Part shown: piece by piece, positions 25,990 through 33,662 of the stretch
How the letters are laid out: every line of letters starts with the position of its first letter
Numbering within the stretch: the stretch's first letter is position 1
NCBI GenBank assembly: GCA_949287075.1
Contig: CASEEU010000045.1
Coordinates: forward strand, 1-47,596
From: an uncultured Eubacteriales bacterium
GTDB taxonomy: Bacteria > Bacillota > Clostridia > TANB77 > CAG-508
Length of the DNA: 47,596 nucleotides
Reading direction: 5' to 3'
Position numbers and translations under genes: made by a program
The notes under the pieces: model-generated
What the model was told of the DNA's origin: nothing
Database searches by the model: none
Seen by the model: the letters and a program-made list of their open reading frames with translations, nothing else

Positions 25990-26042
25990 GTTATTTCGAA
26001 AATCCGAAATAACTTGACAATTTTAATCCAAGATAGTATAAT
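25990..26042 (+). promoter_or_regulatory. Consensus promoter with adjoining palindrome for the DUF4143 ATPase
   Basis: TTGACA (26014-26019), 17-base spacer, TATAAT (26037-26042): both hexamers are perfect. Immediately upstream is a 9-bp perfect inverted repeat GTTATTTCG/CGAAATAAC (25990-25998 with 26005-26013) whose edge touches the -35, a plausible regulator site. Confidence 0.75.
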
Positions 26043-26059
26043 AAATATAGGTGATGAAG

Positions 26060-27253
26060 ATGTTAAAAAGAGAAATGTATTTATCAAGAATAAGAGGTTT
26101 CTATGATAGTGATCTTATTAAAATTCTAGTAGGGATAAGAAGATGTGGAAAATCTGTCATATTGAATCAAATAATAGATGAAATAAAAGAGAAAGGTACA
26201 GATGATGAACACATTATATATGTTAATTTTGAATTTATAGAATATGAAGAATTACAAGATTATAAAAAATTAAATAAATATATAAAAGAAAAAATAATAG
26301 ATGAAAAGAAATATTATGTATTCTTAGATGAAATTCAAAAAGTAAATAGATTTGAAGATGTTGTAAATTCATTAAGAGCATCTATAAATAATATAAGTAT
26401 ATTTATTACTGGTTCAAATAGTAAGTTGCTATCAAATGAGTTATCAACGGTTCTATCTGGAAGATATGTTCTATTTAATATTTATCCATTAAGTTATAGG
26501 GAGTTCATAGCTTTAACAAATAAAAATGGTAAAAGTGAAGAAACTTTTTGGGATTTTGTTAAATGGGGAGGATTGCCTAACAGAACGCAATTTACAGATG
26601 AAGTTAATATAAAAGACTATCTTCATAGTGTATTTGATTCAATAATATTGAGAGATGTAGTGGAGAGACTAGGCTTAAAAGACACAATTTTATTTGATTT
26701 ACTATTACAATATATTGTAGATACAACAGGACGTCAATTTTCAGCTGAAAATGTAATGAAATTTTTAAGGAGTGAGGGAAAATCTGTTTCAACAGAAACA
26801 ATATATATATATTTAGATGCATTATGTAAGGCATTAATGATAAGAAAAATATATAGATATGATATTCATGGAAAAGCAATATTAAAAACTCTTAATAAAT
26901 ACTATATGACTGATTTAGGAATAGCACAAATAAAGAACAATAATTTTGAAATAAATAAAAGTTTTGCAATTGAAAATGTTGTATATAATGAACTATTGGA
27001 AAGAGGATATGATGTATATATAGGTAAAACGAAGGATGGAGAAATAGATTTTATTGCAACAAAAACAAATGAAAAAATATATTTCCAAGTAGCATATTTA
27101 TTGGCAGATGATAAGGTAATACAAAGAGAATTTGGTGCTTTTAAAGATGTAAATGATAATTATCCTAAATATGTTCTTTCTCTTGATAAAGTTGATTTTT
27201 CAAAGAATGGAATTATTCATAAGAATATAATAGATTGGTTACTAGAAGAATAG
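26060..27253 (+). CDS. AAA-type ATPase with C-terminal DUF4143
   Basis: The N-terminal P-loop is VGIRRCGKSVILNQI (about residues 25-39), Walker B is YYVFLDEIQKV (about 92-102) and the sensor-like FITGSNSKLL follows; the SGRYVLFNIYPLSYREF block is typical of the AAA_14/DUF4143 family. The C-terminal DUF4143 part (about 190-397) ends in a nuclease-like GEIDFIATKTNEKIYFQVAYL segment (a D-Ex-K-like pattern seen in PD-(D/E)XK folds). Family members are widespread, often in accessory DNA, with unclear role. ATG 26060 is chosen because AGGTGATG lies just before it. Single gene with perfect promoter and own terminator. Confidence 0.85.
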   Translation: MLKREMYLSRIRGFYDSDLIKILVGIRRCGKSVILNQIIDEIKEKGTDDEHIIYVNFEFIEYEELQDYKKLNKYIKEKIIDEKKYYVFLDEIQKVNRFEDVVNSLRASINNISIFITGSNSKLLSNELSTVLSGRYVLFNIYPLSYREFIALTNKNGKSEETFWDFVKWGGLPNRTQFTDEVNIKDYLHSVFDSIILRDVVERLGLKDTILFDLLLQYIVDTTGRQFSAENVMKFLRSEGKSVSTETIYIYLDALCKALMIRKIYRYDIHGKAILKTLNKYYMTDLGIAQIKNNNFEINKSFAIENVVYNELLERGYDVYIGKTKDGEIDFIATKTNEKIYFQVAYLLADDKVIQREFGAFKDVNDNYPKYVLSLDKVDFSKNGIIHKNIIDWLLEE

Positions 27254-27261
27254 AATTATAA

Positions 27262-27294
27262 AAAAATATCTGAAGGATTTCAGGTATTTTTTTG
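27262..27294 (+). terminator. Terminator after the DUF4143 ATPase
   Basis: An AT-rich hairpin AAAAATATCTGA/TCAGGTATTTTT with one G-U pair and a 5-base loop, followed by T residues. Confidence 0.7.
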
Positions 27295-27360
27295 CATATA
27301 TTGAGAAAAAGGAAGATATATGATATAGTAAAGGCAATAAAATATATGGGAGGAAATATT

Positions 27361-27807
27361 ATGGTAGTGATAGCGGGTTGTATTATAAGAAAAGGAAACA
27401 AAATACTAATGGTTAAAGAAGCAAAAAAGAAATGTTATGGACAATGGAACTATCCAGCAGGACATATGGAAGAGGGAGAAAAAATAACAGATGCAGCAAT
27501 CAGAGAAACATTTGAAGAAACAGGATGTAAAGTGAAATTAACAGGTGTATTGCCAATATGTTCATTTGATAAGCCAGAAGGAACAAGAATACTGGTAAAA
27601 TTTACAGCAGATGTAATAGAAGAAAACATGACATTTGATACGAATGAAATCTTAGATGTACAATGGATAGACATGGATACAATAAAACATATGTCAAGAG
27701 AAGAATTAAGAAGTTATGATATCAATATAGCGCATTTAAAAGATTTAGAAGAAAATAAAATATTTCCATTAGAAGTTTTTGATGATACAACATATCTAGG
27801 AAAATAA
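27361..27807 (+). CDS. NUDIX hydrolase
   Basis: 148-residue NUDIX protein. The NUDIX box begins after WNYPAGHMEEGEKITDAA and continues IRETFEETGC (consensus GX5EX7REUXEEXGU), intact. N-terminal VIAGCIIRKGNKILMVKE is a typical opening strand. ATG 27361 follows GGGAGGAAA; the longer in-frame reading from 27292 would begin inside the preceding terminator. Substrate unclear; small ones of this type hydrolyse nucleotide diphosphate derivatives. A cupin gene follows 18 bases later and a hydrolase after that, likely one operon. Confidence 0.88.
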   Translation: MVVIAGCIIRKGNKILMVKEAKKKCYGQWNYPAGHMEEGEKITDAAIRETFEETGCKVKLTGVLPICSFDKPEGTRILVKFTADVIEENMTFDTNEILDVQWIDMDTIKHMSREELRSYDINIAHLKDLEENKIFPLEVFDDTTYLGK

Positions 27808-27825
27808 AAAGTAAAGGAGTATACG

Positions 27826-28155
27826 ATGATTTATAAGTATAAAAAGGCACCTAAAAGAAATGTAGGAGACAATATGATAATAACAGATTTATTTGCAGAA
27901 AAAGAAAAAGCTATGGATTTTGTAATAGGAGAATTAGATGGATTTCATGGTACATTTATAAACGAGAAAAATACAAAATATTATTATATATTAAATGGAA
28001 AAGCAAAAGTTATTATAAATGATAAAAAAGATGAAGTAGAAGAAGGAGATTTTGTAGAAATTCCTATAAATGCAAAACATAGTATTGAAGGAAAAGTGAA
28101 GTTTGCTATCATGTGTACACCACCATTTGATATTCATAGTGAAAAAATTATTTAA
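27826..28155 (+). CDS. Small cupin-domain protein
   Basis: 109 residues with a single cupin barrel: FINEKNTKYYYILNGKAKVIIN matches cupin motif 1 and EEGDFVEIPINAKHSIEG motif 2 (GDxxxIPxxxxH). Some of the His ligands of motif 1 appear missing (YYYILNG instead of HxHxxxE), so metal binding is doubtful. It follows NUDIX by 18 bases with an AAAGGAG site and precedes the alpha/beta hydrolase by 15 bases. Function not assignable. Confidence 0.75.
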   Translation: MIYKYKKAPKRNVGDNMIITDLFAEKEKAMDFVIGELDGFHGTFINEKNTKYYYILNGKAKVIINDKKDEVEEGDFVEIPINAKHSIEGKVKFAIMCTPPFDIHSEKII

Positions 28156-28170
28156 AAGGGAGGAGTCTCT

Positions 28171-29037
28171 ATGAATCAAGAATTAATAAGACCAAACTCA
28201 ACAGATGGAATACAATTGCCAGGATTATTATATACACCAGACATACCAACTAATAAAATTGTTATTCATATTCATGGAATGAGTGGAAATTTTTATGAAG
28301 ATGAATTCAATGACAATTTAGCAAGAGTGTATACCAATAATGGCTATGCTTTTTTACCATTTAATAACAGAGGGATGAACTATATTACTGAAATGCATAA
28401 AGAAAATGAATTTATAATTAAAGGCAGTAGTTATGAACTTTTTGAGGACTGTGTATTAGATATAGAAGGAATTGTAAATTGGGTAAAAAAGAGAGGATAT
28501 AATCATATTATATTAGAAGGACATAGTTATGGTTGTAACAAAGCAGTCTATTATTATACGCAAAAACAAGATGAAAGTGTCAAAATGATTGTATTATTAG
28601 CACCTTGTGATATCCCAAAAGAAGTAGAAAATTATACAGGAAAAGATTATCAAAACTGTATTAATAAAGCAAAAGAATGTATTGAGAATGGAAAAGAAGA
28701 GGAATTAATTGATTTTTGTGTGTTTGCAAATGGAAAAATCAGTGCCAAAACCTTTTATACAGATTTATTATATAATCGTACATGTGACTTTTTTAGGTAT
28801 AGAGAAAGAGAAGGAAAAAGTCCGATTTTAAATCAAATAGAAATTCCTGTCTTTATTCCATTTGGAGACAACGATGAATGTGTTTTAACACAACCAATAG
28901 AAGATGTTATATATTACTTACAAAACAATCTAAAGAATTGTGAAATTAAAGTCATTAAAAATGCAGACCATGCTTATACCGGAAAATATGATGAGCTAGA
29001 AAAAGTAATAGATACCTATTTAAAGGAGAATGCGTAA
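28171..29037 (+). CDS. Alpha/beta hydrolase
   Basis: Alpha/beta-hydrolase fold, 288 residues, no signal peptide. IHIHGMSGN (oxyanion strand, about 31-39), the nucleophile elbow LEGHSYGCNKA (Ser about residue 119), VFIPFGDNDECV (Asp) and KNADHAYTG (catalytic His near the end) complete the triad. Resembles DUF1749/dienelactone-hydrolase-like esterases. Third gene of the NUDIX-cupin-hydrolase operon; AAGGGAGGAG precedes the start. Its TAA shares one base with the ATG of a HAD stub (TAATG), the mark of a coupled gene that was once longer. Confidence 0.82.
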   Translation: MNQELIRPNSTDGIQLPGLLYTPDIPTNKIVIHIHGMSGNFYEDEFNDNLARVYTNNGYAFLPFNNRGMNYITEMHKENEFIIKGSSYELFEDCVLDIEGIVNWVKKRGYNHIILEGHSYGCNKAVYYYTQKQDESVKMIVLLAPCDIPKEVENYTGKDYQNCINKAKECIENGKEEELIDFCVFANGKISAKTFYTDLLYNRTCDFFRYREREGKSPILNQIEIPVFIPFGDNDECVLTQPIEDVIYYLQNNLKNCEIKVIKNADHAYTGKYDELEKVIDTYLKENA

Positions 29038-29135
29038 TGAGAATAGGAATGGATATAGATGATACAACGGTACGAAATAACATCCCCTTTTGTTTTTTAG
29101 AACTACCATTTTTGGTAGTTCTTCTTATCGTGTAG
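29037..29135 (+). pseudogene. Truncated HAD (5'-nucleotidase-like) gene, N-terminal stub
   Basis: The ATG overlaps the hydrolase stop and has AAAGGAG. The peptide opens MRIGMDIDDTT, HAD motif I as in the NT5C/5'-nucleotidase group, then turns into unrelated hydrophobic residues over a hairpin (stem 29100-29108 with 29113-29121) and stops after 32 codons. The rest of the gene appears deleted. Confidence 0.6.
29100..29124 (+). terminator. Hairpin after the HAD stub
   Basis: A 9-bp perfect stem GAACTACCA/TGGTAGTTC around TTTT, followed by a few T/C bases. Probably the end of the NUDIX-cupin-hydrolase operon. Confidence 0.6.
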
Positions 29136-29342
29136 GAAAAACTATAATAAGGGAAACAAAAAATTCTTAAAAAGCTAAAAAGAATATGGTAATTTAAGGA
29201 AAAATATGATAAAATATAGTTGCATTATTTTGGAAAATGTTGTAATATTCATAAAATATATTTTTTAAAATGCGATTTAATATAAATGATAATAATTGGG
29301 GTGCTAGAAGTAGTAAAAATATAGCAAAAGGAGGTAGCAGGC

Positions 29343-32027
29343 ATGAAAAAAAAGAAGAAAAAGAGAAGTAGCAAGAATCATAATAAGCAAAATTTAAATA
29401 GAAAAAGAATGCATAAAAAAGTAAAAAATAGCACTTCAAAGAAAATAAAGCAGAACCAAGAAAATAACAATCTTAAAGAAAATCTAGAAAACAATAAACA
29501 AGATATACCGAATACTGAAATCAATAAAAAGATAGAAACACTAGAAACTACTGTGGATGCAAGAGAATATAATAAAGTAGAACAAGAAAAAAGTGAAATA
29601 AAAGCTAAGACAAATGTTTTATTGAAGGAAAAACAAGAAGTACAAGAAAATAGGAATCAAACATTAGAAAAAAAGAAATTGAACAAAAAAGAAAAAGGTA
29701 TAAAGAAGAAAAAGGAAAAAGTAAAGAAAGTAAAAAATAAAAAAGAACAAGCAAAAAAAGAAAAGATTGAAGAAAATAATAACGAAGAGTGGAAAAAAGT
29801 AGAAAAAAACAAGAAACATAAAATAGATAAAAAACAGAAAAAAGAAGCCAAACTTCAAGCAAAAAAAGAGAAGAAAGCCAAAAAAGAGGAAAAACGAAAA
29901 AAACATAGAATCTTAAAATTTTTTATAAAGTTTTTCTTAATAATCATCATTCTTTTATTATTAGCCTTAATTGCAGGAATGTGGGGATTTGCAGGTCTAT
30001 TATTAGGCTGGTATGGAAATGAAGATATACAAATTAGTAAAGAAGATTTAGTTATTAAAGTGTCAAATTCTGTCATAGTAGATCAAAATGATAAAGTACT
30101 TGCAGATTTAAGTGGTGATGAGAAAAGAAAAATTATTACATTAGATGAAATGGCATACTATTTACCGAAAGCATATATTGCCATAGAGGATGAAAGATTT
30201 TATGAACATAGTGGAGTTGATTTTAAAAGAACAGCAGGAGCTATTGCAAATACATTATTAAATGGAGCAAGTAGTTATGGTGGAAGTACCATTACACAGC
30301 AATTAGTGAAAAATATAACCAATGATAATGAAAGTACGGGAATTGAAGGAATTAAAAGAAAAATAAGAGAGTGGCAAAGAGCTTATCAAGTAGAAAGAAT
30401 GATATCCAAAGAGCAAATACTAGAACTATATCTAAATATATTATTTGTTGGAGCGAATAATTTACATGGAGTAGAACTTGGTGCTGAATATTATTTTAAC
30501 AAAAGTGCAAAAGATTTATCTCTAGCAGAATGTGCATTTATGGCAGGAATTAATCATTCACCAAATTCATATAACCCATATAATGCAAGTGTAGATAATT
30601 CAGAAAAAATAACAAATAGAACGATAACTGTTTTAGATAAGATGAAAGAATTAGGGTATATATCTGAAGAAGAATATCAAGCTGCATTTACAGAAGTACA
30701 AAATGGACTACAATTTGGTACAGGAGAAATTATGGGTGGAAGCGTATTTTCATACCATACAGATGCAGTCATTTCACAAGTTGTAGAACAAGTCATGGAA
30801 GAAAAAAATATGACAGAGCAAATGGCTAAAAACTATGTATATAGTAGTGGACTTACGATTCATTCTACAGTTGATATGAATATTCAAAATCGATTAGAAG
30901 AAGAATATGCAAAAGAAAAATATATCATCAAAGGAAGAGAAAAAAATAGTGATGGAACATTATTAAATGAACACAGTCAGTCAGGAATGGCAATTGTTGA
31001 CTATAAAACAGGAAATGTGGTAGCGGTTGTAGGAGGTTTTGGAGAAAAAACAAGTGCGGGTTGGAATCGAGCAACACAAATGGAAAAACAAACAGGATCA
31101 AGCATCAAACCTCTAGCAGATGTAGCACCAGCATTGCAAGAAAAAATTATAACGGCTGCAACGGTTTATGATGATAGCAGTACAAGATTTGGGAAAAATT
31201 ATGAACCAAAAAATTACAATGGGTTTAAGGGATTAATTAATATAAGAAGTTTTATCAGAACTTCTCAAAATATACCAGCAGTTAAGATTATGGTAGAATT
31301 AACACCAAAAAAATCATTAGAATATTTGCAAAATATGGGAATTAGTTCATTGAATCCTGTTACAGATAATGTATTAAGTTTAGCGTTAGGAGGAATGACA
31401 AGTGGTGTTAGCCCATTAGAAATGGCATCAGCTTATGGCACAATTGCTAATGATGGTGTATATATCACACCAACATTTTATACAAGTGTTACAGATGCTA
31501 ATGGAAATACAGTTTTAACACCAAAACAGGAAACAAGACAAGTCATATCAAAGCAAAATGCTTATATTATGAAAACAATTATACAAGAACCAGTAAAAAC
31601 AGGAGGAACAGCAACATATTGTGCAATTCAAGGAATGGATGTAGCAGCAAAAACAGGAACCACAGATAATGATTATGATAGATGGCTTTGTGGTTTTACA
31701 CCATATTACTCAGCTGCAACATGGTATGGATATGATAATAGTGAAACAGTATATTATAATGGAAATCCAGCAGGACAAATTTGGGATGCAGTTATGACAG
31801 ATATACACAAAGATTTACCAAGTGCTACTTTTATAAGACCAGATGGAATTATAGAAAAAACGGTATGTAAAACGACAGGATGTTTAGCATCAAAGAATTG
31901 TACAAATACATATACTGAAATTTTTACAGAAGATAATATTCCAGAACAATGTAAAAATCATAAAAAGGCACCAAAAGAAACATTAGGATTATGGACTCCA
32001 TTAAGTAAAAATAGAAGTAAAAGATAA
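29343..32027 (+). CDS. Class A penicillin-binding protein (bifunctional glycosyltransferase/transpeptidase) with basic N-terminal tail
   Basis: Peptidoglycan polymerase. Residues 1-188 are a cytoplasmic tail, very rich in Lys/Glu/Asn and probably coiled-coil. One membrane segment (about 190-222) follows. The glycosyltransferase has AIEDERFYEHSGVD (about 279-292), GGSTITQQLVKN and the downstream EQILELYLN. The transpeptidase has SSIKP (SxxK, about 585), SQN (about 640) and KTGTTD (about 768). A Cys-rich tail (CKTTGCLASKNC) ends the protein. At 894 residues it is longer than PBP1a because of the N-tail. Start ATG follows AAAAGGAGGT. Single gene with a strong terminator; the mrcA/ponA symbol is uncertain, so omitted. 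Confidence 0.93.
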   Translation: MKKKKKKRSSKNHNKQNLNRKRMHKKVKNSTSKKIKQNQENNNLKENLENNKQDIPNTEINKKIETLETTVDAREYNKVEQEKSEIKAKTNVLLKEKQEVQENRNQTLEKKKLNKKEKGIKKKKEKVKKVKNKKEQAKKEKIEENNNEEWKKVEKNKKHKIDKKQKKEAKLQAKKEKKAKKEEKRKKHRILKFFIKFFLIIIILLLLALIAGMWGFAGLLLGWYGNEDIQISKEDLVIKVSNSVIVDQNDKVLADLSGDEKRKIITLDEMAYYLPKAYIAIEDERFYEHSGVDFKRTAGAIANTLLNGASSYGGSTITQQLVKNITNDNESTGIEGIKRKIREWQRAYQVERMISKEQILELYLNILFVGANNLHGVELGAEYYFNKSAKDLSLAECAFMAGINHSPNSYNPYNASVDNSEKITNRTITVLDKMKELGYISEEEYQAAFTEVQNGLQFGTGEIMGGSVFSYHTDAVISQVVEQVMEEKNMTEQMAKNYVYSSGLTIHSTVDMNIQNRLEEEYAKEKYIIKGREKNSDGTLLNEHSQSGMAIVDYKTGNVVAVVGGFGEKTSAGWNRATQMEKQTGSSIKPLADVAPALQEKIITAATVYDDSSTRFGKNYEPKNYNGFKGLINIRSFIRTSQNIPAVKIMVELTPKKSLEYLQNMGISSLNPVTDNVLSLALGGMTSGVSPLEMASAYGTIANDGVYITPTFYTSVTDANGNTVLTPKQETRQVISKQNAYIMKTIIQEPVKTGGTATYCAIQGMDVAAKTGTTDNDYDRWLCGFTPYYSAATWYGYDNSETVYYNGNPAGQIWDAVMTDIHKDLPSATFIRPDGIIEKTVCKTTGCLASKNCTNTYTEIFTEDNIPEQCKNHKKAPKETLGLWTPLSKNRSKR

Positions 32028-32031
32028 GGAT

Positions 32032-32069
32032 AAAAAGGGATTTTGAGGATAAACTCATTTTCCCTTTTT
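32032..32069 (+). terminator. Terminator of the PBP gene
   Basis: A long stem (32032-32047 with 32054-32069, one bulge), loop GATAAA, A-rich to T-rich. Confidence 0.85.
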
Positions 32070-32109
32070 CTAATTAATTGCTAAAAATAGAAAAAATATA
32101 TAAAAGGTA

Positions 32110-32140
32110 TTGACTTGGAGTAAACTCTAAGTGATATAAA
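32110..32140 (+). promoter_or_regulatory. MerR-type promoter and operator
   Basis: TTGACT (32110-32115) and TATAAA (32135-32140) are separated by 19 bases, the stretched spacing of MerR-activated promoters. The spacer holds an inverted repeat CTTGGAGT-AA-ACTCTAAG (32114-32131, 7 of 8 pairs matching), like the AdhR-group operators. Confidence 0.8.
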
Positions 32141-32213
32141 ATAAATGAAAGCAGATTTATAATAAAACAAAAAAACATAAATACCACTAAAATAATAGGA
32201 AGGAGGCGATATC

Positions 32214-32582
32214 ATGCAAATATCAGAAGTAGCTAAAGAGTTTGGATTAACAACAGATACACTAAGATATTATGAAAGAGAAGGGTTAATTGGACCAATA
32301 AGTAAAGGAGAAAATGGTATAAGAAATTATACGGAAGAAGATATCAAAAGAATACAATTTGTAAAATGTATGAGGGCTGCGGGATTAGAAATTAGTTTCT
32401 TAAAAAGATATCTACAACTATTTGAAGGTGGAGATAAGACTGTAAAAGAAAGAAGAGAGATTTTAGTGGAACAAAGAAAGATATTAAAGGAAAAATTAGA
32501 TGCTATGCAAGAAGCATATAAAAACTTGAGGTCACAATTTGTGACCTTAAACTTTAATATAAAAATAAATCAATTTTGTTGA
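32214..32582 (+). CDS. MerR-family transcriptional regulator (AdhR/YfmP-like)
   Basis: The N-terminal winged helix has QISEVAKEFGLTTDTLRYYE then REGLIGP and IRNYTEEDIKRIQFV, the classic MerR head, followed by a coiled-coil dimerisation helix (about 75-108, KERREILVEQRKILKEKLD). It lacks a Cys cluster for metals, and so resembles the aldehyde/electrophile- or redox-linked group. The promoter upstream has the matching operator, so it probably autoregulates and controls the reductase gene 60 bases downstream. The last 17 residues are encoded across a 7-bp palindrome (32529-32535 with 32541-32547) and look unlike usual MerR tails. Confidence 0.88.
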   Translation: MQISEVAKEFGLTTDTLRYYEREGLIGPISKGENGIRNYTEEDIKRIQFVKCMRAAGLEISFLKRYLQLFEGGDKTVKERREILVEQRKILKEKLDAMQEAYKNLRSQFVTLNFNIKINQFC

Positions 32583-32642
32583 ATTCATAGAAGAAATAAG
32601 TTAAAATAATAAATATAATCAAACCTATGAGGGGGAATTTAT

Positions 32643-33194
32643 ATGACTCTATATATTAGTGGAAGTAACAGAAAGAAAAATTGTTACAAGATAGTACAAG
32701 ATTTAAAAGGTAAAAATGATAAATTGATAGCATTAGCTGATAAAAATATTCAATATTGTTTAGGATGTAATACATGTGTAAATAATTTGGAAGAATATTG
32801 TGTGATTGATGATGATATGAAAGAAATATATCACGAAATAGAAAAAGCTGATAAAATCGTAATAGCAACCCCAATATATATGAATCATATACCTGGAATT
32901 TTAAAAAATGTAATCGATAGATTAAATCCATATTCTAGTCATGATGAATTATTAAAAGGAAAAAAAGTATATATCATCACAGTAGGACAAATGGATGAGA
33001 AAGAAAATGAAGAGATAGCAGATAATATAAAAACATATTTTGAAAGTTTAGCAGAAGAAGATTTTATGAATTTTAGTGTAGTATTTCTAAGAAACTTATC
33101 TAGTGGAGATATAGAAACTATAGATGATGTAACTAACAATTATGATAATTATAATCAAATAATAGAAGAACTTAAACAAAAAATAGAAGAATGA
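32643..33194 (+). CDS. NADPH-dependent FMN reductase/iron-sulfur flavoprotein-like
   Basis: Flavodoxin-fold protein of 183 residues. The N-terminal LYISGSNRKKNCYKIV replaces the usual GSPRKxGNT FMN-phosphate loop and is partly degenerate. CLGCNTCV with a later Cys (EEYCVIDDDM) follows the position of the compact Cys motif of iron-sulfur flavoproteins (about residues 39-62). IATPIYMNHIPGILKNVIDR (about 79-98) is the flavin-binding block. Likely reduces quinones, electrophiles or metals, in line with control by the MerR regulator before it; a substrate cannot be given. Start ATG has GAGGGGG upstream. Second gene of that operon. Confidence 0.78.
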   Translation: MTLYISGSNRKKNCYKIVQDLKGKNDKLIALADKNIQYCLGCNTCVNNLEEYCVIDDDMKEIYHEIEKADKIVIATPIYMNHIPGILKNVIDRLNPYSSHDELLKGKKVYIITVGQMDEKENEEIADNIKTYFESLAEEDFMNFSVVFLRNLSSGDIETIDDVTNNYDNYNQIIEELKQKIEE

Positions 33195-33257
33195 AACTGA
33201 CTATATTTAGTAGAAATCTTTTTGGTGAAAATTAGGGAAAATAAGTAAATATAAAAA

Positions 33258-33286
33258 TTGAAAAAATTATGTAAATGTGCTATAAT
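33258..33286 (+). promoter_or_regulatory. Strong promoter of the 52-codon gene
   Basis: TTGAAA (33258-33263), 17-base spacer, TATAAT (33281-33286), with an extended -10 (TGC just before). The leader includes a 6-bp hairpin GTTGGA/TCCAAC (33315-33320 with 33329-33334) just ahead of the ribosome binding site. Confidence 0.7.
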
Positions 33287-33349
33287 AAATGAAGTAACTA
33301 AAAGGCAAAGTATAGTTGGAAGAGATATTCCAACGGAAAGGAAAACCAC

Positions 33350-33508
33350 ATGAAAAAAGTGATTGAAAGCAAAACAATATGGGGACTTAATAAAAAAATT
33401 CGGGAAGAGCGGGAGAAATATCCCGATCTAGAGGTCTTACGAAAAGGACCTTCGAGATGTGGAATGACAAAGCAAAAATTTTATTATGCTGTTGTTAGTT
33501 ACGACTAA
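33350..33508 (+). CDS. Small protein of unknown function (52 residues)
   Basis: The ORF begins MKKVIESKTIWGLNKK and ends FYYAVVSYD; it is basic with a central Glu/Arg-rich helix (IREEREKYPDLEVL) and a single Cys in PSRCGMTKQK. I do not recognise it. The case for a real gene is strong: an extended -10 promoter, GGAAAGGA ribosome binding site, ATG, and a long hairpin right after the stop. Its G+C (about 42% over 33421-33480) and CGG/GAG codons stand out from neighbours. Alternatively the transcript could act as RNA. Not part of the operons on either side. Confidence 0.6.
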   Translation: MKKVIESKTIWGLNKKIREEREKYPDLEVLRKGPSRCGMTKQKFYYAVVSYD

Positions 33509-33509
33509 G

Positions 33510-33551
33510 CTAAATGGGCGCCGTGTGTACACGTGGCGTCTATTTAGTTTA
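33510..33551 (+). terminator. Long imperfect hairpin after the 52-codon gene
   Basis: About 16 pairs including G-U (CTAAATGGGCGCCGTG with CACGTGGCGTCTATTTAG), unusually G+C-rich for this genome, then TTT. Confidence 0.75.
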
Positions 33552-33662
33552 ATAAGATGACAATCGTGTAGAAACCTTTGAAATCTATTGAAATAAGATA
33601 GTTCATTTTATTGCTAAACAAATATAAATATGATAGAATAAGTCCAAAGAGAGGAAAAGAAA

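Noticed and set aside
27292..27360. N-terminal extension of the NUDIX protein
   Set aside because: It would begin inside the preceding terminator with no ribosome binding site; ATG 27361 has GGGAGG.
29605..29906. Several long minus-strand ORFs of Phe/Leu/Ser-rich protein
   Set aside because: They are the antisense of the Lys/Glu-rich PBP tail; AAA/GAA runs read as Phe/Leu on the other strand. No ribosome binding sites.
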